A DNA stretch of 64,000 bases from Sphaerisporangium sp039871875 (GTDB lineage Bacteria > Actinomycetota > Actinomycetes > Streptosporangiales > Streptosporangiaceae). Positions 51,450-57,953 of this stretch are shown here, piece by piece (within the stretch, counting starts at the first letter, position 1; each line of letters starts with the position of its first letter). The stretch is from assembly GCF_039871875.1 (NCBI RefSeq), contig NZ_JBDPMD010000012.1:107305-171304 (forward strand), in the 5' to 3' direction. Below the pieces are notes generated by a model. That model was not told the origin of the DNA, made no database searches, and saw only the letters and a list, made by a program, of their open reading frames with translations. The position numbers were made by a program, and so were the translations under genes.

Positions 51450-52139
51450 ATGGCACAGCTATTGCTCGTTGAGGACGACGCCGCGGTGCGGTCGGCGCTC
51501 ATGCGGGCCCTCGGGGAGCGGGGGCACGCGCTGACGTCGGCGACGACCGGCATGGCGGGGCTGCGGATGGCCGTGGACGAACGGCCGGACCTGGTGATCC
51601 TGGACCTCGGGCTGCCCGACATCGACGGCTACGAGGTGATCCGCATGTTGCGCGCGGTCAGCGCGGTGCCGCTGATCGTGGCCACGGCGCGGGACGACGA
51701 ACGGGAGATCGCCCGGGTGCTGGACGCCGGGGCGGACGACTACGTCGTCAAGCCGTTCGGGGCGGTGCAGCTCGACGCGCGCATCCGGGCCGTGCTGCGG
51801 CGGCTGCAGAGCGAGGACGGCGAGGCGTCGCGGGCGTACACCGTGGGCGAGCTGCGGATCGACCCGCGCGGCCGGGAGGTCACGCTGGCGGGCCAGGTCC
51901 TCGATCTGCGGCCGAAGGAGTTCGACCTGCTGTGCTACCTGGCGCAGCGGCCCGACCAGGTGGTCAGCAAACGTGAGCTGATGACCGAGGTGTGGCAGAT
52001 GCCGTACGGCGGCGCGGACAAGACCGTGGACGTCCATCTGTCCTGGCTGCGCAACAAGCTGGGGGAGTCCGCGCAGGAGCCGCGGTACATCCGGGCGGTG
52101 CGGGGCGTGGGCGTGAAGCTGGTGGACCCGGGCGCATGA
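51450..52139 (+). CDS. OmpR-family response regulator
   Basis: A 229-residue protein. Receiver domain: LLVEDD, phospho-acceptor Asp52 in ILDLGLPDIDGYE, and the Lys of YVVKPFG. The C-terminal winged helix ends DVHLSWLRNKLGE, YIRAVRGVGVKL. GGAGGG is close (2 bp) to ATG 51450; GTG 51429 is an alternative start. It overlaps the kinase gene by 4 bp and probably controls the PepSY gene downstream. Confidence 0.9.
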   Translation: MAQLLLVEDDAAVRSALMRALGERGHALTSATTGMAGLRMAVDERPDLVILDLGLPDIDGYEVIRMLRAVSAVPLIVATARDDEREIARVLDAGADDYVVKPFGAVQLDARIRAVLRRLQSEDGEASRAYTVGELRIDPRGREVTLAGQVLDLRPKEFDLLCYLAQRPDQVVSKRELMTEVWQMPYGGADKTVDVHLSWLRNKLGESAQEPRYIRAVRGVGVKLVDPGA

Positions 52140-53413
52140 GGCGGCGCCTGCTGGTCCTCGTCGGCTCCATGGTGTCCCTCGCGCTGGTGGCCTTCGTGGT
52201 GCCGCTGGCGGTGCTCGCCCTGACGCTGGCCGCCGACCGTGCCACCGCGGACGCGCTGGTACGCGCCCAGTCCCTGGTCCCCGTCGTGTCCGTGGGCTCG
52301 CCGGACGCGCTGGCGCTGGCCGTGCAGCAGGCCAACAGCGCCGGTGGCCACCCCCTGACGCTCTTCCTCGCCAACGGGACGGTCATGGGGGCACCGGCGG
52401 AGCGGTCGGACGCCGTGCGGCTCGCTTTCACCGGGCGCAGCCTCACCGCGCGGGCGGAGGGAGGACGGGAGATCGTCGTCGCCGTCACGGGCCGGTCGGC
52501 GGGCGCGGCCGTCATCCGCACGTTCGTCTCCGACGCCGGCCTCACCCGCGGCGTGCGGCGGGCGTGGCTGATCCTCGCGCTGGTCGGGGCCGGGGTGCTG
52601 GTCGTCAGCCTGGTCGTCGCCGACCGGCTCGCCCGGTCGCAGATCCGCCTCGTCGGCGGCATGGCGGACGTCTCCCACCGGCTTGCCGCCGGGGACCTCA
52701 CCGCCCGCGCGCCCGCGGAGGGGCCCAAGGAACTGCGCCAGGTGGCCGGCGCGCTCAACCACCTCGCCCGGCGCATCCGGGTGCTGCTCGCCCAGGAGCG
52801 CGAGTCGGTGGCCGACCTGTCGCACCAGTTGCGCACCCCGCTCACCGTCCTGCGGCTGGAGGCCGAGAGCCTGCCGCACAGCGAGCAGGCCGTCCGGGTC
52901 GGCGCCGCCGTGGACGCGATGGAACGCATGGTCACCCAGGTCATCAGGGAGGCACGGCGTTCCCGGCCGGACGAGCCCGGCGAATGCGACGCCGTCCGCG
53001 TCGTCGCGGACCGCGTGCACCACTGGTCGATGCTCGCCCGCGACCAGGACCGCCCCGTCACCCGCGACCTGGCCGCAAGTCCCCTCCCCGTGGGCACCGG
53101 CGAGGAGGCCCTGACGGCCTGCGTGGACGCGCTGCTGGAGAACGTCTTCGCTCACACCCCTGAGGGGACCGGCTTCGCGGTACGGCTCACCCCCCGCGAG
53201 GGCGGCGGCGCCGTGCTCACGGTCACCGACCAGGGCCCCGGCTTCCCGCACGCCGGTGCTCTGGAGCGTGGGGTGAGCGGCGGCTCCTCCACCGGTCTCG
53301 GCCTCGACATCGTGCGCCGCACCGCCGAACGTTCCGGCGGCTCGGCCGTCCTGTCCGCGGACCCGTCCGGAGGGGCCCGCGTCACCGTGGAGTTCGGCCC
53401 GCCGGCGAGTTAA
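52136..53413 (+). CDS. Sensor histidine kinase
   Basis: A 425-residue kinase with two transmembrane helices (LLVLVGSMVSLALVAFVVPL; AWLILALVGAGVLVVSLVVA) around a short extracellular domain, HAMP (DRLARSQIRLVGGMADVSHR), a HisKA H-box (DLSHQLRTPLTVLRLE) and an ATPase domain (LLENVFAHTPEGTGFAV, DQGPGF, GGSSTGLGLDIVRR). ATGA overlap with the regulator gene. Signal unknown; the short outside loop resembles cell-envelope stress sensors. Confidence 0.9.
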   Translation: MRRRLLVLVGSMVSLALVAFVVPLAVLALTLAADRATADALVRAQSLVPVVSVGSPDALALAVQQANSAGGHPLTLFLANGTVMGAPAERSDAVRLAFTGRSLTARAEGGREIVVAVTGRSAGAAVIRTFVSDAGLTRGVRRAWLILALVGAGVLVVSLVVADRLARSQIRLVGGMADVSHRLAAGDLTARAPAEGPKELRQVAGALNHLARRIRVLLAQERESVADLSHQLRTPLTVLRLEAESLPHSEQAVRVGAAVDAMERMVTQVIREARRSRPDEPGECDAVRVVADRVHHWSMLARDQDRPVTRDLAASPLPVGTGEEALTACVDALLENVFAHTPEGTGFAVRLTPREGGGAVLTVTDQGPGFPHAGALERGVSGGSSTGLGLDIVRRTAERSGGSAVLSADPSGGARVTVEFGPPAS

Positions 53414-53506
53414 CCCCGCGTTAGGGCCGCCGCAGCTTCCCGCTATCGACCGTCCCCGCAGGCTTGGAGCAGTCAAGCACGGACATCGATCGCAACGGAG
53501 TCTCGG

Positions 53507-53917
53507 ATGACCAAGTCCAAGATCATCGCTGGCCTCGCCACCGCCACCCTGCTCCTGGTGGGCGGCGGGACCGCCCTGGCGGCGACAGACCTCAGCCCGT
53601 CCCCGGCCGCCTCGCCCGCCGAGGACCGTCCCACCGCGGACGCCACTCCGTCGGCCACCGGCAGCCCCGCCGCGGCCCCCAAGGTCTCCCGCGAGCAGGC
53701 GGAACGCGCGGCGCTCGCCAAGGTCCCCGGCGGCCGGGTCACCTCCGCCGAACTGGAGACCGAGGACGGCCGCCAGCTCTGGGACGTCGAGGTGGACGCC
53801 ACCGACGGCACCGAGCACGAGTTCGACATCGACGCCGCGACCGGCGCCGTGGCGTCCGAGGAGGTGGACGACGACGACCACAGCGGCCCGGGCGGCGACG
53901 ACGATGACGACGACTGA
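53507..53917 (+). CDS. Secreted PepSY-domain protein
   Basis: A 136-residue exported protein: signal peptide (IIAGLATATLLLVGGGTALA), Pro/Ser/Ala-rich linker, and a PepSY domain (REQAERAALAKVPGGRVTSA, QLWDVEVDATDGTEHEFDID) ending in an acidic tail DDDDHSGPGGDDDDDD that could bind cations. Such genes commonly follow OmpR-type two-component systems and are their targets. Confidence 0.8.
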   Translation: MTKSKIIAGLATATLLLVGGGTALAATDLSPSPAASPAEDRPTADATPSATGSPAAAPKVSREQAERAALAKVPGGRVTSAELETEDGRQLWDVEVDATDGTEHEFDIDAATGAVASEEVDDDDHSGPGGDDDDDD

Positions 53918-54068
53918 CATCTCATGTCACCGGCGGCTCCCCTGCGCCAGGGGAGCCGTTCCGCTTGTTCGGCCGGGACGGGCCGCGTCGTCACCGTACG
54001 TGGTAAATCCTTGCCCGGCGTCACGCAAAGCGGATGAGCGCGGGCGGGCCCTGAGCGACAGTGGAACG

Positions 54069-54584
54069 GTGAGGACACGGGGGCTCGTGCTGGTGGCACT
54101 GGGGGTCGGCCTTGTCGGCTGTGGCGGTCCCGGCCCAGGAGGACTGACGCCGACGCAACTCGATTCGGTCCGGGCTCAGGGGGTGGCCCCCGAAATGGTG
54201 TACGTGGTGGACGTTCCCGGTTTCCAGTTGGTGGGCCAGTCGGTGAGCGTCTACCACGACGAGGGCTACCAGGCGTTCTACCTCTCCCCGCGAGGACGTC
54301 AGGTGTGGTTCGGGGTCGACCGGGGGGCGTTCAGCGACGCGATATGCCCCGAGCGCCCCGTGTACGGAGCCGAACGCCTGAGCTCCCCGGTCACCTGCGA
54401 ACACGATGACGTGGGCTGGTATCGCGTCAGCGGCGACCGCCACGAGTACGCGGCGGACGAGGACGGGCGTGTGCTGCGGGTCGGCGGCGTGCGGGGAGAG
54501 GTGGGGCGGAAGGCTCTGCGCGCGGCCATCGCCGGTGCCCGGCCCGCCCCGGGGGTGACCCCGTCCCCGCCGGCGGCGCAGTGA
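54069..54584 (+). CDS. Small lipoprotein
   Basis: A 171-residue protein from GTG 54069. N-terminus RTRGLVLVALGVGLVGCGG has a clear lipobox (LVGC). The mature part is a beta-rich domain (VYVVDVPGFQLVGQSVSVYH, YQAFYLSPRGRQVWFGVDRG) with two Cys (AICPER, VTCEHD) that may form a disulfide. No family recognised. It sits behind the PepSY gene and may belong to the same envelope response. Confidence 0.75.
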   Translation: MRTRGLVLVALGVGLVGCGGPGPGGLTPTQLDSVRAQGVAPEMVYVVDVPGFQLVGQSVSVYHDEGYQAFYLSPRGRQVWFGVDRGAFSDAICPERPVYGAERLSSPVTCEHDDVGWYRVSGDRHEYAADEDGRVLRVGGVRGEVGRKALRAAIAGARPAPGVTPSPPAAQ

Positions 54585-54596
54585 CACCGGACCCGG

Positions 54597-55226
54597 TCAG
54601 CGGACGCCGCGGGGCCGGAACTGGACGCTGATCCTCGGGCCGGTGGGGCGGGAGAGTTTCGGGATGGAATGGTCCCAGGTGCGCTGGCAGGAGCCGCCCA
54701 TGACGATGAGGTCGCCGTGGCCGAGGTCGTGGCGCAGGGAGTGGCCGCCGCCTCGAGGGCGCAGCAGCAGGGGGCGGGGGGTGCCGATGGAGATGATGGC
54801 GACCATCGTGTCCTCGTCCGCGCCGCGGCCGATGCGGTCGCCGTGCCAGGCCACGCTGTCGCGGCCGTCGCGGTACAGGCACAGGCCGGCGGTGCGGAAC
54901 GGGTGGCCCGCCTGCCCGGCGTAGTGGGTGTTGAGGGCACGCATGGCCTCGTGCAGCACGGGGTCGGGGAGCGGCTCCTCCTCGTCGTAGAACTTGAGCA
55001 GCCTCGGCACGTCCACCATGCGGTCGTACATGTGGCGGCGCTCGGCGTGCCACGGGACGTCGCGGGACAGGCGGTCGAACAGGGCGTCGGCGCCTGTGAG
55101 CCAGCCGGGGCGCAGGTCGATCCACGCGCCGCCGGACAGGTGGGTGCGGCGGACCGTCGTGCCGAGGGGCCCGGTGCCGGGCTCCTCGCCCAGATCCAGC
55201 AGTGAGGCCTGGAATCCAGCGGTCAT
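54597..55226 (-). CDS. AlkB-family Fe(II)/2-oxoglutarate dioxygenase
   Basis: A 209-residue DNA/RNA dealkylase-type protein from ATG 55226. Iron ligands: WHGD (HxD) and WDHSIPK; 2-oxoglutarate Arg pair in GPRISVQFRPR; lid region AGLCLYRDGRDSVAW. It should remove alkyl groups from damaged bases. Alone on the minus strand, convergent with the lipoprotein gene. Confidence 0.9.
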   Translation of the reverse strand: MTAGFQASLLDLGEEPGTGPLGTTVRRTHLSGGAWIDLRPGWLTGADALFDRLSRDVPWHAERRHMYDRMVDVPRLLKFYDEEEPLPDPVLHEAMRALNTHYAGQAGHPFRTAGLCLYRDGRDSVAWHGDRIGRGADEDTMVAIISIGTPRPLLLRPRGGGHSLRHDLGHGDLIVMGGSCQRTWDHSIPKLSRPTGPRISVQFRPRGVR

Positions 55227-55284
55227 GCGCACCATGGTACCGCGAGTATTCAAACACTCTTTCGATCAGGGTGCTCTGAGCTGG

Positions 55285-55767
55285 TCAAAAGCTCCAGCGG
55301 GTGTCGCTGGGGGAGTCGGCGGACGGGCCGGGCGGGGCGGGGGTGACCTCGTAGACGTCGTAGGGGGAGGGGCCGGCGGCGCGGACGACGTCGCCGTGGA
55401 AGGAGCCGTCCAGGACGTCGATCGGCACCTGGTACTTGGCGGCGAAGACCTCGGCGAGGCGGCCCAGCTTGTCCTCGTCCAGCACCCGGGACGCCGCGCC
55501 GCGCACCACGAGCTCCAGGCCGCGGGGGTCGGTGGTGACCGCGCAGCCGGCGGCGGTGCCGAGGTGGCCGGGCTCGTGCATGGCCTGGCTCACGGCGATG
55601 TGCAGGGCGCCGTCCAGCCACACGCCGAGGATGGGTGCGACGTTCGCCTGGCTCTTCCTGCCCGGCGTCGAGAGCCAGTACGTGTCCGCGTCGTTCGCCG
55701 GACCCCTGGCGCTCGTCGCCCGTGGCGTCGTGGACGACTCGTCGGCCACGGGCTCGTCTTCGGCCAT
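55285..55767 (-). CDS. Pyridoxamine-phosphate-oxidase-fold flavin/F420 protein
   Basis: A 160-residue split-barrel protein from ATG 55767 (AAGGAG upstream): DTYWLSTPGRKSQANVAPIL, ALHIAVSQAMHEPGHLGTAA, LELVVRGAASRVLDEDKLGR and AAKYQVPIDVLDGSFHGD. It binds FMN or F420 and probably reduces or oxidises a small substrate. It is divergent from a HxlR-type regulator that probably controls it. Confidence 0.8.
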   Translation of the reverse strand: MAEDEPVADESSTTPRATSARGPANDADTYWLSTPGRKSQANVAPILGVWLDGALHIAVSQAMHEPGHLGTAAGCAVTTDPRGLELVVRGAASRVLDEDKLGRLAEVFAAKYQVPIDVLDGSFHGDVVRAAGPSPYDVYEVTPAPPGPSADSPSDTRWSF

Positions 55768-55866
55768 CGCCACTCCTTTCCGTCCCTGGTTGGTTGCTGG
55801 GAAAGACCGTACTTGTGAAAAGCAAGCGTAATGCATCTGGCCAAGCGTGAACTAGAATCCGAATCC

Positions 55867-56526
55867 ATGACGGGGCGCAGCTATGGTCAGTTCTGCGGGC
55901 TCTCGCGAGCCATGGAAAGCGTGGGCGAACGCTGGGCGCTGCTCATCGTGCGCGACCTGCTGGTACGTCCGAAGCGCTTCACCGACCTGCGGCGCGGCCT
56001 TCCCCGGATCCCCACCAACATCCTGTCGGCCCGTCTGAAGGAACTGGAACTCGCCGGCGTCGTCCACCGCACGGTGCTGCCCCGCCCCGCGGCGTCCGTG
56101 GTCTACGAACTGACCCCCTACGGCCGCGCCCTGGAAGACGTCGTACTCCGCCTGGGCCTGTGGGGCGCCATGGCGATGGGCGCCCCCGAACCCGGCGAGA
56201 TCGCCACCATCGACTCCGTCACCATGGCCCTGCGCTCCACCTTCCGCCCCGAGGCCGCCGCCGGCCTGAGCGTTTCCTACGAGTTCCGCCTGGGCGACAT
56301 CGTCCTGTCCGCCGTCATCGACGACGGCACACTGAACGTCCTCCCCGGCCCCCTGCCCGGCGCCGACCTGGTCGTGGAGGCCGGCCACGAACTACGCGCC
56401 CTGATGGCGGGCGAGGTCACCCCCGCCGAGGCCGTGGAAAAGGGCATGGTCACCCTCACCGGCGACCCCGCCGGCCTGGACCGGCTGGTCGAGGTCTTCC
56501 ACATCCCCCCGATACCGTCCACGTGA
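55867..56526 (+). CDS. HxlR-type regulator with C-terminal SCP2-like domain
   Basis: A 219-residue protein. The N-terminal winged helix (CGLSRAMESVGERWALLIVRD, FTDLRRGLPRIPTNILSARL, GVVHRTVLPRPAASVVYELT) is HxlR-like with the N-terminal Cys. The C-terminal half (LSVSYEFRLGDIVLSAVIDD, LVVEAGHELRALMAGEVTPA) resembles a sterol-carrier-type lipid-binding domain that may bind the inducer. The 100-bp gap to the divergent oxidoreductase has CTTG-N7-CAAG. Confidence 0.8.
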   Translation: MTGRSYGQFCGLSRAMESVGERWALLIVRDLLVRPKRFTDLRRGLPRIPTNILSARLKELELAGVVHRTVLPRPAASVVYELTPYGRALEDVVLRLGLWGAMAMGAPEPGEIATIDSVTMALRSTFRPEAAAGLSVSYEFRLGDIVLSAVIDDGTLNVLPGPLPGADLVVEAGHELRALMAGEVTPAEAVEKGMVTLTGDPAGLDRLVEVFHIPPIPST

Positions 56527-56552
56527 CCGCGCCGGAGGACGTCCGTGAGTGC

Positions 56553-56867
56553 TCAGGACTCGTCCGTCCATGGCTGTTCTTCTGCCAGGTCCAGGCCGAG
56601 TTGGTCGGCCCACTCCTGGGCCCACGCCCGTGCCGCCGTGATCTCCTCGTCCGTGCAGCCGTGGCGGGCGAACTCGTCTTCGGGGCGGTTCGCGGCGAGG
56701 TCCAGCCGGTCGCGTAGTTCGTGCGGGTCGTAGTCGTCGACGGCGCTTTCGGCGAGGAGGGCGAGTTCGACGGTGCTGAGGTGTTCGCCGGCCCGGTACG
56801 CCTCGATCAGGTTGCGGGCCTGCCCGGACTGGTAGAGGGCGCCCATCGTGACCGTGAGGTCGTCCAC
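56553..56867 (-). CDS. Small acidic protein coupled to the PPTase gene
   Basis: A 104-residue acidic, helical protein (ALYQSGQARNLIEAYRAGEH, VELALLAESAVDDYDPHELR, ITAARAWAQEWADQLGLDLA). Its GTG 56867 is 4 bp after the phosphopantetheinyl transferase stop, so the two are co-translated; ATG 56846 is an alternative. No domain recognised. Confidence 0.6.
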   Translation of the reverse strand: MDDLTVTMGALYQSGQARNLIEAYRAGEHLSTVELALLAESAVDDYDPHELRDRLDLAANRPEDEFARHGCTDEEITAARAWAQEWADQLGLDLAEEQPWTDES

Positions 56868-56871
56868 CGGG

Positions 56872-57591
56872 TTACCCGCGGGTGGTGGCGCCGCGGCGGG
56901 CTGGGGCGGGGACGACGATGGCGGTGATGATGAGCTCGGGGCCGGCGAGCCAGCGGCCGGTGAAGCGGGACAACTGCTGGCCGTTGACCCGGGGGCCCGG
57001 TACCCGGAGCCGGGCGGAGAACTCGCCGCGGCCGGGGTCGACCGACACGATGATGTCCTCGAAGTCCAGCCACCGCTTGGTGAGCGGGAACCACGACTTG
57101 TACACCGACTCCTTGGCGCTCCACAGGACCCGGTCCCAGTGCACGCGCGGGTGCCGTGCGGCGAGGCGGCGCAGGGCCTCGCGCTCCTCGGGCAGCGACA
57201 CCGCGTCCAGCACGCCGTCCACCAGGGGCTCGTTGCGCTCGGCGTCGATGCCGATGGTGGCCACCTTGGACGCCACGCCGACGACGGCCGCGCGGTAGCC
57301 GGTGCAGTGGGTGATGCTGCCGACGACCCCGGCGGGCCACTGCGGCTCGCCGCGCAGCCCGGGGGGTACGGGGCCGGGACGCATGCCGAGCTTGCGCAGC
57401 GCGTCGTGGGCGCACATGCGCGCGGTGGCGAACTCCGCGCGGCCCTCCGCGTCGGCGTCGCCGATCGCCCGGTCCTCCTCGGGGAACAGCGGCGGGTCGG
57501 GCGGGTCGGCGAACAGGTCGGCGGCCACCACGCAGTCGGGCAGAATCGACTTGATCATGGGCCCGGCCGGACCGGCGGCGGCCCCGCTCAT
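56872..57591 (-). CDS. 4'-phosphopantetheinyl transferase (EntD/Sfp-like)
   Basis: A 239-residue PPTase that arms carrier-protein domains of polyketide, peptide or fatty acid synthases with the pantetheine arm of CoA. GSITHCTGYRAAVVGV, IGIDAERNEPL (Mg-binding Asp/Glu) and LWSAKESVYKSWFPLTKRWL are the family motifs. ATG 57591 or 57558 can start it. It is isolated from any synthase in this window but shares direction with the SARP regulator beyond the 99-bp repeats. Confidence 0.9.
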   Translation of the reverse strand: MSGAAAGPAGPMIKSILPDCVVAADLFADPPDPPLFPEEDRAIGDADAEGRAEFATARMCAHDALRKLGMRPGPVPPGLRGEPQWPAGVVGSITHCTGYRAAVVGVASKVATIGIDAERNEPLVDGVLDAVSLPEEREALRRLAARHPRVHWDRVLWSAKESVYKSWFPLTKRWLDFEDIIVSVDPGRGEFSARLRVPGPRVNGQQLSRFTGRWLAGPELIITAIVVPAPARRGATTRG

Positions 57592-57751
57592 ACGCACAGT
57601 GGTCACCTGACGAGCGTATCGGCGAGGTGAACGCCCCCGGCATCTCCGAGAGCGCTTTGTTGGCCCCGCGCCCGTCCCGCGCGACAGGACTCGGGGGGCA
57701 TAAGGGGTACCGCGGTGGCGTCGCCGCGCGGCGGGGATCGGGGGCACCGAC

Positions 57752-57949
57752 GATGGAGCCGGTGTCCCGCCGTAGGGCGGCGCCGGATTCGCCGTACCAC
57801 GTCCCGCCGCGTCGGCGCCGATCGAAGGGACGGCCTGGAGCGGGAGGAGGGATGGAGCGGGTGTCCCGCCGTAGGGCGGCGCCGGATTCGCCGTACCACG
57901 TCCCGCCGCGTCGGCGCCGATCGAAGGGACGGCCTGGAGCGGGAGGAGG
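57752..57949. repeat. 99-bp tandem duplication
   Basis: Two nearly identical 99-bp units, 57752-57850 and 57851-57949, differing at about one base near the start. They fill the gap between the PPTase start and the SARP-regulator stop. Each includes CCGCCGTAGGGCGG, a small hairpin. Confidence 0.9.
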
Positions 57950-57953
57950 GGGG

